Shown here in pieces: positions 50,101-59,091 of a DNA stretch of 64,000 bases. The DNA lies in the NCBI GenBank assembly GCA_028671895.1, contig CM053810.1:59893501-59957500 (forward strand), written 5' to 3'. Within the stretch, counting starts at the first letter, position 1; every line of letters starts with the position of its first letter. Position numbers and translations under genes: made by a program. The notes below the pieces were generated by a model. It was not told the DNA's origin and did no database searches. It was given only the letters and a program-made list of their open reading frames with translations. This DNA is from Oenanthe sinensis. Lineage: Eukaryota > Streptophyta > Magnoliopsida > Apiales > Apiaceae.

Positions 50101-53100
50101 CTTTATTGAAGAAGTGGGAGAAGCAGGTATGACTCAGGATTTCGAGATGGATATTGATCCACGTATGCCCGCTCATGTAGAAAGAGCTGGGGCAGCCGAA
50201 GATACTATCATGATTCCGGTGGACGCAAATGATCCTTCTAAGTGGCTAAAGATTGGCTCTAATCTCGACCCAAACATGAGAGACTCTCTGGTCTCCTTCC
50301 TCAAAAGTAACCTGGATGTGTTTGCCTGGTCTCATGCTGATATGGTAGAGATTGACCCTAAAGTTATGTGTCATCACCTCAACATTGATCCAAATAAAAA
50401 GGGGGTGAGGCAGAAAAGGCGCCCTGTCAGCGGAGAGAGGGCTGAAGCCCTCAAGGAAGAAGTGGACCGGCTCCTTAAGGTCGGGCTCATCAAGGAAGCT
50501 TTCTATCCCACATGGTTGGCCAATCCGGTTCTCGTAAAAAAGCCAAATGGGAAGTGGAGGACTTGCATAGACTTCACTGATCTAAACAAGCATTGCCCCA
50601 AAGATAGCTTCCCTCTACCAAGAATTGATCAACTAGTGGATGCAACTGCTGGTCATGCACTACTCAGCTTCATGGATGCTTATTCGGGATACAATCAAAT
50701 TCCCATGTATGAGCCCGATCAGGAACACACAGCATTCATCACAGATAGGGGTCTCTATTGTTATGTTGGGATGCCCTTCGGCTTACTCAATGCCGGATCC
50801 ACCTACCAGAGGCTGGTCAATATGATGTTCGAGAAGCAAATTGGTAAAACCATGGAAGTATATGTAGATGATATGCTAGTTAAGTCTAAGGAGGCCACGG
50901 ATCACGTCGGCCACTTAGCCGAGATGTTTGACATCTTGAGGAAATACCGGATGAAGCTCAACCCCCAGAAATGTGTCTTCGGAGTAGAATCCGGGAAATT
51001 CCTAGGCTTCATTGTTAATCACCGAGGGATCGAAGCCAACCCGGCCAAGATCAAAGCTCTAATAGAAATGAGGTCACCCAGGAATGTCAAAGAGGTGCAG
51101 AGCTTAACCGGACGAATAGCAGCTTTAAATCGCTTTGTCTCCAAATCATCTGACAAATGCCAAGAGTTCTTCAAAGCAATCAGGAGCATAGGGAAGAAGT
51201 TCGAGTGGACCCTTGAATGTGAAGAGGCCTTTCAACAGATCAAAGAGCATCTAGGCAGCCCACCTCTCCTATCCAAGCCTCTAGCAGGGGAGACTTTAAT
51301 TCTCTATCTTGCTGTTCCAGACTACTCAGTTAGTGCTGTTCTGGTTAGAGAAGAAGCGGACACTCAGTTTCCTGTGTACTACGTGAGCAAGAGGATGCTT
51401 GATGCAGAGACCCGATATACTAACATGGAAAAGTTAGTTTATGCTCTCATTCTGGCATCAAGGAAGCTCCGACCTTACTTTCAGGCTCACAAAATTGAAG
51501 TAAGAACCGCCTATCCACTAAGGCAAGTAATGCACAAACCAGAAACATCTGGCAGGCTATTGAAGTGGGCGATTGAGCTAGGCCAATTCGATGTTTCATA
51601 CAAGCCCCGCAGTGCCATAAAGGGGCAGGCTCTCGCAGACTTCATTATGGAATTTCCACCTCACAGTGACGAGAGCACACAAGTCCCCACTAGGGTCTCG
51701 AGCACCACACAAGAAGAAATCAACGAAAACAGCGCTCCTTGGTGGACCTTATATGTTGATGGAGCAGTGAATAATGAAGGAGCAGGTGCAGGGATAGAGC
51801 TTGTGACTCCGGAGGGACACAAACTCAATACAGCTATCCACTTCACCTTTCTGGCCACAAACAATGATGCTGAATATGAGGCCCTCATATCTGGCCTCAA
51901 ACTAGCCTTAGAAATGAAGGCGGAAAACCTTAACATATTCAGTGACTCTATGCTGGTCGTCTACCAAATAAAAGGGGGGTTCCAAGCTAGGGGTCCTCGT
52001 ACTGAGCTATATCTTAATTGCTCCCGACGGCTCCTCAACCTCTTTAGAGAAGTCAAAATCGAACAACTCCCACGGGGTCAAAATGCCCATGCAGACGCAC
52101 TGGCCAAACTCGGCTCTCAGCGCGAGGCCACTCTGTTGGGGGTCATTCCCCTTGAAATCCAGAGGAGGCCCAGTGTCCCTGAGGAACTGAATGAGAAGAA
52201 AACTTCATCACTTGAGCTAATGGAGATTGAGATTGAAAATCCGGCCCCAACTTGGATGACTCCAATATGGGAGTATATCAAAATGGGTTCATTACCTGAA
52301 AATAAGAATGAAGCTAGAAGAATCAAGTACAAGGCCGCACGGTATGTTATTTATGATGAGGTCCTTTACAGGAGGGGCTTCAATATCCCACTTCTCAGGT
52401 GTGTTGATGGGGCCGAATGCAATTATATACTTCGAGAAGTACATGAAGGTATTTGTGGCAATCACACGGGGGGTGGTTCTCTAGCCCACAAGATCCTCCG
52501 ACAAGGCTACTACTGGCCTACTCTCAAGCACGACGCCATTGAATTCGCCAGGTCTTGCGACAAGTGTCAAAGATATGCTAACTTCAGCAACATCCCCGCT
52601 GCTCCACTCACCTCTCTGATGAGCCCGTGGCCCTTTGCCATGTGGGGGATTGATTTGATAGGAGAGCTGCCGAAAGCTAAGGGAGGGTTCAAGTATGCTG
52701 TGGTGGCAGTTGATTATTTCACTAAGTGGGCCGAGGCCGAGCCCCTAGCCACTATCACCGCCAAGAAACTTAAGGATTTTGTGTACAGGGCTATTGTGTG
52801 CAGGTTTGGGATCCCCTACAAGCTCATTTCTGATAATGGAAAGCAGTTTGATTCCAAGGAAATGCGAGAATTTTGTGACAACTTGGGCATCAGAAAGGAT
52901 TTCTCAGCTGTCTGCCACCCTCAATCAAATGGCCAGACAGAAGCAATAAACAAGATAATCAAGCACACTCTGAAAGCTAAGCTGGATGAAAACAAGGGCA
53001 ACTGGCCCGAGGAGCTCCCTAGGGTCCTCTGGTCCTACAACACCACCCCGAGGAGCACTACTGGTGAGACCCCATTCTCCTTATCACATGGATGTGAAGC

Positions 53101-53488
53101 TATGATACTTGTGGAAGTTGGCTCCGGATCATTCCGTCGAGATCATTTTAACTCCAATAATAATGAGGTCAACCACCGACTCTACCTCGACATGATTGAA
53201 GAGACCCGGGCAGACTCTCAGGCCCGCCTAGCGTCGTACCATCAAAGGACAGCTAGGCACTACAATGGGAAGGTGAAGGCTCGTCCCATCCGAGTTGGAG
53301 ATCTAGTCCTACGTCGGGTCATGCCAAACACCAAGATTCAGGCACATGGAGTCTTCGGTGCCAACTGGGAAGGCCCCTACAAGGTCAAGACTGTTCTCTG
53401 GGAGGGAACATATCACCTCTCTGATCTCAAAGACAAGCTTATTCCGCGAGCATGGAATGCGGAACATCTCAAGAAGTATCTCCCTTAA
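47162..53488 (+). CDS. Gag-Pol polyprotein of the Ty3/gypsy (Tat-type) element
   Basis: One open frame of 2108 residues. Gag: a charged N-terminal region, the retrotransposon gag core at about residues 285-430 (QQWFSKL near 336), a basic linker and an unusual knuckle (FCAYHEQSGHDTADC, about 552-566). Protease: active-site DNGS at D713. Reverse transcriptase: about 1120-1300, catalytic YVDD at 1234-1237. First RNase H or connection: about 1380-1490. Second, archaeal-type RNase H: about 1528-1655, starting YVDG at D1533. Integrase: zinc finger H1761, H1768, C1799, C1802, and catalytic triad D1831, D1891, E1927 with exactly 35 residues between the last two. No stop or frameshift separates gag and pol, so the ratio of products must be set some other way. 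All catalytic residues I checked are present. Confidence 0.96.
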   Translation: MSNSRRTGNSSESDRAEGDDTPKHVNENPPQTDPKLLEFLDEMGQQMLEFNKRMRRMERRGASKKASASARRRMRRANKSKRPWSTVKPRDLMNDFNDEAGDVGKDESLEWDEVPPSQARQAHETPHRSFHGPAPSEAKATSVFDRVGRRLTEHDLRIKLERARTKNTEVRPPSLAHEADGPPRHRERARSPYCANVPERPPPRRRNQEAQSAISGEGGGRRREQAPPPSHRASNENNNEERLGNLRMNDLRQLLERMEKEKTAPNPISTQSPFTNEIRVAPLPAIFRNNPNLTFNGDTDPAEYLIRFNIEMEVYQVSTLARCRLFAASLRGSAQQWFSKLGPIMIDSWELLADIFIKQFQSSMLYAPPVATLANIKQREGETLQDYFKRFNAEVPRVRGATEEAVKNFLIAGLKEGTDFWKSLQAKTPETLSEFYRQAEPFKWVEKSMLYLKKSNNNGGRGKNNKRKGSRSSDNRNRGRRDRSPSPKRYDKRERERSLESNRSEDRRPYPKYSRHTPLVAPIEHIYAINASKGIFKKPPPMTNYGRKDSRKFCAYHEQSGHDTADCRHLKDQIEDLIRSGHLTEWVVREVKRHQRSDYHSVPPPPSKDKAPQDKERPGLGSTREGSIHIIIGGPHIGGDSKRAMERYAREAKERPLTNIHHLSQRPPKLFKGEETDIMFTEEDAKWVHHPHNDALVVKIKIGSSNVHRVLVDNGSAVNVLTYDVYQKMGLLDKDLTPTIGQLYGFTGASVSVKGLIKLPVTLGEEPCMTTQVADFMVVDQHSAYNAIIGRPILKEMRVVTSIYHLSMKFPTPKGVGCVKGCQYDSRECYNKALRSAEKISREVKAINVDDYKPSSCDTMIPPKIEDAMCNTITVEELPQDYFESIGIQVEPVPGALMMEPSQPVQNLVKGIVEETSDDEETPEQLAKRVSKGKWVPEETSAVIDLPNGFSREITGITERLVNPSGPGGYTLEDQNKEVLFIEEVGEAGMTQDFEMDIDPRMPAHVERAGAAEDTIMIPVDANDPSKWLKIGSNLDPNMRDSLVSFLKSNLDVFAWSHADMVEIDPKVMCHHLNIDPNKKGVRQKRRPVSGERAEALKEEVDRLLKVGLIKEAFYPTWLANPVLVKKPNGKWRTCIDFTDLNKHCPKDSFPLPRIDQLVDATAGHALLSFMDAYSGYNQIPMYEPDQEHTAFITDRGLYCYVGMPFGLLNAGSTYQRLVNMMFEKQIGKTMEVYVDDMLVKSKEATDHVGHLAEMFDILRKYRMKLNPQKCVFGVESGKFLGFIVNHRGIEANPAKIKALIEMRSPRNVKEVQSLTGRIAALNRFVSKSSDKCQEFFKAIRSIGKKFEWTLECEEAFQQIKEHLGSPPLLSKPLAGETLILYLAVPDYSVSAVLVREEADTQFPVYYVSKRMLDAETRYTNMEKLVYALILASRKLRPYFQAHKIEVRTAYPLRQVMHKPETSGRLLKWAIELGQFDVSYKPRSAIKGQALADFIMEFPPHSDESTQVPTRVSSTTQEEINENSAPWWTLYVDGAVNNEGAGAGIELVTPEGHKLNTAIHFTFLATNNDAEYEALISGLKLALEMKAENLNIFSDSMLVVYQIKGGFQARGPRTELYLNCSRRLLNLFREVKIEQLPRGQNAHADALAKLGSQREATLLGVIPLEIQRRPSVPEELNEKKTSSLELMEIEIENPAPTWMTPIWEYIKMGSLPENKNEARRIKYKAARYVIYDEVLYRRGFNIPLLRCVDGAECNYILREVHEGICGNHTGGGSLAHKILRQGYYWPTLKHDAIEFARSCDKCQRYANFSNIPAAPLTSLMSPWPFAMWGIDLIGELPKAKGGFKYAVVAVDYFTKWAEAEPLATITAKKLKDFVYRAIVCRFGIPYKLISDNGKQFDSKEMREFCDNLGIRKDFSAVCHPQSNGQTEAINKIIKHTLKAKLDENKGNWPEELPRVLWSYNTTPRSTTGETPFSLSHGCEAMILVEVGSGSFRRDHFNSNNNEVNHRLYLDMIEETRADSQARLASYHQRTARHYNGKVKARPIRVGDLVLRRVMPNTKIQAHGVFGANWEGPYKVKTVLWEGTYHLSDLKDKLIPRAWNAEHLKKYLP

Positions 53489-53551
53489 CTGCCCATGTAA
53501 CTGGCAGCACTATTTATTTTTAGACTTCGTATGAATAAATCATCCTAAGTC

Positions 53552-53571
53552 TCGGGGGGTAGTACTGTTAT
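53552..53571 (+). other. Internal copy of the polypurine tract with LTR-like TGTTAT
   Basis: tcggggggtagt at 53552-53563 is identical to the tract preceding the 3' LTR (58021-58032) and is followed two bases later by TGTTAT, the first six bases of the LTR. It lies 64 bp after the pol stop codon. Confidence 0.8.
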
Positions 53572-53713
53572 ATAAACACCCCTCCGAGCTGATGTAATGA
53601 TTCTATTGGCCCTATGTTCTTCAATTATTCAAGAAATATGCATGGTTTTCTTTCAAATTTTGTGTAATGTGTATCAATATTCATGAAAGTTCGTGCAGTT
53701 AGGGTCGAGCAAC

Positions 53714-54330
53714 GACAATGTGCGGCCAGAAATTGCTTAGCTAGGCGAGGCCTGTTGGCCAGCCGAGCGATGCGGCGTGGGACCCCGTCGTCACATCAAT
53801 GTGCGATGCGAGGCCATAACCACGGGCCCCGTTGGAACGAGCTCAGGCCAGCATCGGTGCGAGGCCACTCGGTTCTAAGGCATATGAACCGGGCCCCCCA
53901 TGCGAGGCCATTTCTGTTCGAAGGTGCTCAGACAAGGCCCCCTCGTGCGAGGCCAGATCGAATTGGGCGAATGAGAAGCAAACTCACGGATAGCGACCTG
54001 GAAGCAGTTGGTAATTTTGAACATATGAAAAGGTGAGAAATATCTATGACAATGCGCGGCCAGAAATTGCAACGCTAGGCGAAGCCTAGCGGCCAGCCAA
54101 GCGACGCGACGTGGGGCCCCTTCGCCACGTATACGTGCGATGCGAGGCCATAACCACGGGCCCCGGGGGGACGAGCTCAGGCCAGCATCGGTGCGAGGCC
54201 ATTCGATTCTAAGGTATACGAATCAGGCCCCCATGCGAGGCCATAAACATACGAGGCCGTATAAGGCGAGTTCGTTTGATGCGATCTGGAGATAGTTTGC
54301 ATATGCAAGAAAATGACAAAGCATGTGATA
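53714..54330. repeat. 334-bp tandem duplication between pol and the antisense gene
   Basis: Copy 1 is 53714-54047 and copy 2 is 54048 to about 54330. The blocks gacaatg, gtgcgatgcg and gcatcggtgc are each repeated at exactly 334 bp. A shorter, weaker third echo (gcgatctcaaaacagttatgc) follows near 54380. It is GC-rich, with repeated 'gcgaggcca'. Tandem repeats in this position are known for Tat/Ogre elements. Confidence 0.85.
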
Positions 54331-54635
54331 AAAAAAAAACTACTAGCCTCGCGAAGTGAAGTCCTAATCAGCTTGTCAAAGCGATCTCAAAACAGTTATG
54401 CAAATTCTAAGAAAATATGCAGCATGAAAATATGATATGCGATGAGAGCAGGACAGAAAAGCACATATGAGTACAACGATGCGAACAGAAAGAAGATGTA
54501 ATAAATATCATAAAAAGGCAACTGTGAAATTAGTACAAATGCGAGGCATAGTCGGTGCCCGCAACCCATCAAATTCAGCTCGCAAGCGAGCACAAAGTAC
54601 TTGTTCAAGAAAACAATTACAAATGAAAAAACAAA

Positions 54636-57171
54636 CTACGAAGCCTCCTCTCGCTGCTGCTCTTCAGCCCGCTTCGCCTCGAGCTCTGCGGCTCGCTGAG
54701 AGGTCTCTTCCTCTACTTCTTTGCGAAGCTGCTCCGCATAGACCCGGGTTGCTTCGCCTAGCAAACCCCAGTCGAAGTCAGGAACCTTCTTCATAAAAGA
54801 TTTCATGAACTTGACCTGCCCAAGAGCCGAAGCCTCAGAAACTGCCTCCTTCTTCTCACCAGCAAAAGCAGAGATCGCGGCTTCTTGAGTGGCGATCTGA
54901 GTCTGGAGCTCGTTCAACTTCTCGTCAAAGGCAGCTCGCTCCTTCTCCAACTCTTTGGCCTTGTCCTTCGCGGACCGGAGCTCCCTTTTCAACGGGCTGA
55001 GTTCATCCTTCAGTTTTTTCTGCTCCTCGAGCAACTTCTTCTTCTCGGCCCCCATCGATTCGACCTTGAAGTGAAGGATGGCATTTTGCTGAGCTTGAGC
55101 TCGCATCTCCTTATGACGGCTCGCTTGCCTATAAAATAGCTCAGCCGCGGCCCGAGTCATAGCAGCATTGTTCTCGATAGAAGACTGGGCCCATAAGTTT
55201 AGATCGCTCTCAAACACATGAGAGTGGCCCAGCTTCGCAAAAGCATTCGCAGCAGGGTGAGGAGGAACAGCGGCCACAACTTCGCTTCGCTGCTTCTTCT
55301 GATCCGCCTTTACAACCTCAGCGTCCGACTGCCTTTTCCTTGAGTCGTCCCGATGAGGCTTGCTACCCGAGGCCTTCATGTCCTTTGGCCTTGGAGAAGG
55401 AGCAATCACAGTGACCTCATCATCCTCTTCGGTGAAGGGAGGAGGAACGATGTTAGATTTAGACATATCTGCATGCAACATACGGAGCGGTCAGAAAGCA
55501 GTTAACAACAATGCAGAAAAATGCAAACATGATATATATGCATGCGATGCGAAGTTAAAAATGTAGATAAATATACCGGACTCAGTCCGGGACCGCTTCG
55601 CAGAAGATTTATGGGCTGAGCTCGCGATGGCTTTTCCCTTCTTTGGAGTCAGCCTCGCCCCTTCTTTCAAAAATCCGTGAGCGACCAGGTTCGAGGTCGT
55701 CACCAACTTCTTCACATTTCTCTCCTCGACCGCAAGTTGTAGAATGCTATCAGCTCGCTCTTTGGCTTCGCCAGTAAGAGGAGTACGAGGAGGAGCAACT
55801 TAGAAAAAGAACAAATAAATTAAGGTCAGTCTCAAGAATGTGAAAAGAAATTGGGGAGAAGCGTAGTGGCTGGTCACTCTTACTTGGTTTGTAATTGAAG
55901 TGGGTTTGAACCCGGGTCGCATCGAATACATAGAAAAAGGGATCCTTCCAGTGTCCCACGTTGCTCGGGGCGCCGTGCAGTAGATTTTTTCCGTTGAACT
56001 CCGGCCAGACAGACAAGTAAAGGTACCCGAAATCCTTTTTGCCGGAAGATTTGAGATTTAAAAAGTATCCCATGGTCTTCGCATCGAGTTCGGGATAGTT
56101 TAATTTCTTGTAAAGAAGAAACAGGGCGATGGCCGACCTCCAGCCGTTTGGATTTACTTGTAAGGGAGCGATGTGAAAATACTTACATACATCCTGGACA
56201 AACGGGTGCATGGGCGATGCGATCCCAACTTTCAGAAGTGAGGCCGACAAAACCATCCGAGGAATGCGACCGCCATTCTCTGGGTGGTTAAATCTGTAAC
56301 ATCTCTGATGATGCCGGGGTAGGACGATGCGACCCTCCAGCCTATACTGATCCACCACCTCGGCCAGAGTTTCCGAAGTTAAGCTGGTGGAGATGTCTTT
56401 GGCAGCAAAGTGACGAGGAGAAGATGGCCTCGTTGTTGAGCTGCTCGCTTCGTCAGTCAACGGCTTTGCGCCCAGATATATCGGCCCTTCCAGCTCGGGC
56501 TGATCAGGAGGAGCATAGGCCTCGCCCTCAGATTCCTCCGGCACAAAATCATAATTTTCCAGGTCAATCGACCTGGTCACAGCATCATCATCTTCGCTGT
56601 CTGAGGATTCGACCCAATGAGAGGTCGCTTCATCCTCTAGGTCTAGATCGACCTCGGTGTGAACCCTCTTGCCCTTTAAGTCGCGGGGCTCATAATATGC
56701 ACTCCCGAGCTCACTCCAGCTCGAGTCGCTGTGGACTGGAATAGCTCGACGAGGATGAAGGGGCTCTTCACCAGCCTTATCCTGAACAGCTCGCTCCGCG
56801 ATCCGCCTGGCAATTTCGGCCTCGGCTGCCTCTTTTGATAAGGGGGTCGGCCCGCGATTCAGGAAGGATAGATCAATTGGGCCCGGCACCACAGGCCTCT
56901 TCCGCTTCCAGGCATTGGGATCGCCATTGCGAGGCGAATCCTCAATCGACCAGGTCGGGTCCATATTCAAGATAAACGAGTCCGAGCTCGTTTGCTCGAC
57001 CCGAGCTATATTAGCGGCGGCTTCCTCGCTGATCTCTGTCCCTGAGATAATCGGATGGCGATACGTTCCCGAGATCTGGTTCAGTTCGCGTTGGAATTCA
57101 GCCGAACCGCGCAGCTCCTTGGGATAATGGCTGAGAGGCGAGGACGTGCTCGTGTTCGAGTCGCTCGACAT
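54636..57171 (-). CDS. Antisense spliced gene of the retrotransposon (gypsy-type transposon domain protein)
   Basis: Three exons, high to low: 57171-55884, 55798-55577 and 55468-54636, with GT-AG introns of 85 and 108 bp. They sum to 2343 nt and read as 780 residues without a stop. Residues about 1-290 are acidic and Ser-rich. Residues about 300-420 (RMVLSASLLKVGIASPMHPF, NPNGWRSAIALFLLYKKL) match the plant 'putative gypsy-type transposon' domain (Transposase_28). Residues about 640-730 form a strong coiled coil (EEQKKLKDELSPLKREL). Antisense extra ORFs of this kind occur in several plant Tat elements; their role is unknown. The start MSSDSN directly follows an acceptor-like tttcag, so a non-coding first exon is likely. 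Intact frame over three exons implies selection until recently. Confidence 0.85.
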
Positions 57172-57661
57172 CTGAAATAGATGGTGAATCAATTGAGGTG
57201 TGCGCCCTAATATTGAAGAAAGGAAAATTTGAAAGTAATCTAAGTGTCCTCACATTGCACACGAGCCGGTCCTAAATCTAAGGTCGAGAATGCGACGCGA
57301 AGAAAAGTGAGGGTGTGTGAGGTGATGCGATCTGGGGAGTTGGGTTGCATCGCGTGAAGTTCATATGCATGAATGATTAAATGAATGCTCTATACATGAA
57401 TGCAAAACAAAACGAAGACACAAATAGTGAGTTCGGATCTTTACCTTTGTTATGGGAAGGAGGGCTCGAATCGCTTGAAGAGTGCTGACTGGGGCTGGCC
57501 TCGCTAGAAGACTCGGATGAAGGTGGATGAACAAACCTAGTTCGCACCTGGATTCTTGGCATAAAAAAATCGGCAGAAAACTTCGTTTGATCCTTGAGCT
57601 CTCGGACAAAAGTTCTTGGAAATGTTCTTGAGAATGATTGAAAATGATTGGAAAGTCCACA

Positions 57662-57670
57662 TATTTATAG
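57662..57670 (-). promoter_or_regulatory. TATA-like box for the antisense gene
   Basis: CTATAAATA on the minus strand. A transcript from about 57630 would pass a donor-like site at 57446/57445 (aacaaag|gtaaag) and an acceptor at 57172, forming an untranslated or short-uORF first exon before MSSDSN. Confidence 0.55.
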
Positions 57671-58020
57671 GTATATGAGGAGAGAGAAACAAGGCGACAC
57701 GTGGCACAATCTCGGTCACCCATCTCGATCTGGTGCGTGCGACCACATCATAAGCGTGTGCAACCTCTCCTCCAACGGCTATATCCTGATCGCTTCGCAT
57801 TGCCAACTCTTCGGCTGCCTCGTGGGTCGAAGAATGTGATGAATCAGGGAAGTCCATAAATCTGTCAACTCGGTTCGCATGGATCCCAGATCGGGGCCTG
57901 AGATACTTCTCAGGAAATATTTCACTAAATCCTGAAGGCCTGGCAGATCGCTTCGCATGGAAGGACCGTGGTATCGGTTCTCGTCTGATTCCACCTCGCA
58001 TCGCTAATGGCAAGGAGGAA

Positions 58021-58032
58021 TCGGGGGGTAGT
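58021..58032 (+). other. Polypurine tract of the gypsy element
   Basis: tcggggggtagt immediately precedes the 3' LTR and would prime plus-strand synthesis. Confidence 0.85.
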
Positions 58033-59086
58033 TGTTATGCCCAATATCTGGACATGGGTCCTAGGCAGGCCCAATGGCATAAGGTGGCCGGCCCACCTCG
58101 CATCTGGGCTCACTTGGCTTTAAAGTCCACATCCAGCTCGCATTGTGTTAAAGAAGGTAAAATATTCTAAGGCCTTTGGCCTAGCGTGAGGTCGCATCGC
58201 TAGCCCGCCAGCCTTAGACTCATTCGGCTTCGATAAGGAAAAGAGAGGAGAACCGGCCCCCCAGCCCGGTTCGCTTCTCATCATCACCTCTCAGGTCGCA
58301 TAGATTTGCCAGAGAGGCCCTCAGCCCGGCTCACTTGGCCAGGCTCACTGCCTCCGGATCGCTTCGCTAGCCCGGAGTACTTAACACGGATTTCTCATAA
58401 CTGGCTGAAAGGCTCCTAGCCTCATGGGCTCACCTCACTTAATATTATTATCTAATCTGAAGACTATAGAAGGCCCCCCAGGGTAATATCTCAACATACT
58501 TATCTATTTGAAGACAGCTAGCCCCATGGGCTCTCATCTCATCAAGGGATCCGCACATGATCACCTCTACATACTGCTCCCGTGAGGCCACATCACGCAC
58601 AACCGCTCCCGCGAGGTCATATCGCGCATAACTCCCTACGGGAACCCCTTGCTCTACAACTCCATGACAGCCCCCAGAGCCTAACAGGCTTGGGCCATGG
58701 CAGTTACAGACATATGGGAAGTTTGCCCTCCACATCCACACAGACTTGGGCCAAAGCCCAGCACGTCTAAGGATTTGGGTCTGATGGACCGGACCAATAC
58801 CTAGCCCATATAGGTAACTTGTCCTCCAAGAACTACGTGTGGCTTGAACCCCTATATAAAGGGTACGTAGGCCTCTTGTTTCAGTTGAGACAACAGTTGG
58901 CAGCAAGAGAACACATATTTTCTCTGGCCTTCTAACGAATCAACAACAAGATCAGCTACCAAAATCCATCACTTTCCTCCCGTGTTCTTCGCGTTCTTCA
59001 TCAAGTTCATAGCAAAATCATCATATTTTGCTCCGTGATTCCAGCAAACCTCCAAATTACTGTTATACCAGTTTCTCCCTATAACA
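58033..59086 (+). repeat. 3' LTR
   Basis: 1054 bp, same ends and length as the 5' LTR. Confidence 0.97.
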
Positions 59087-59091
59087 CAATG
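59087..59091. repeat. 5-bp target-site duplication, right (CAATG)
   Basis: Matches 46061-46065. The LINE frame resumes here. Confidence 0.97.

Larger units (their letters stand above)
46066..59086 (+). mobile_element. Complete 13.0-kb Ty3/gypsy retrotransposon, Tat-type, with antisense gene
   Basis: The order is 5' LTR (46066-47119), primer-binding site, gag-pol ORF (47162-53488), a polypurine-like tract copy (53552), 334-bp tandem repeats (53714-54330), an antisense spliced gene (57171-54636), its TATA-like box (57662), the polypurine tract (58021-58032) and the 3' LTR (58033-59086). The order RT, RNase H, second archaeal-type RNase H, integrase, together with extra 3' ORFs, marks the Tat lineage. 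LTRs of equal length with about ten differences, a perfect target-site duplication and open frames indicate a recent insertion, possibly still autonomous. Confidence 0.97.

Noticed and set aside
57446..57562. Upstream ATG on the minus strand (MPRIQVRTRF...) as the true start of the antisense protein
   Set aside because: Joining it through the donor at 57446/57445 to the acceptor at 57172 puts it out of frame with the 780-residue ORF and reaches a stop. I keep MSSDSN as the start and treat this as leader or uORF.
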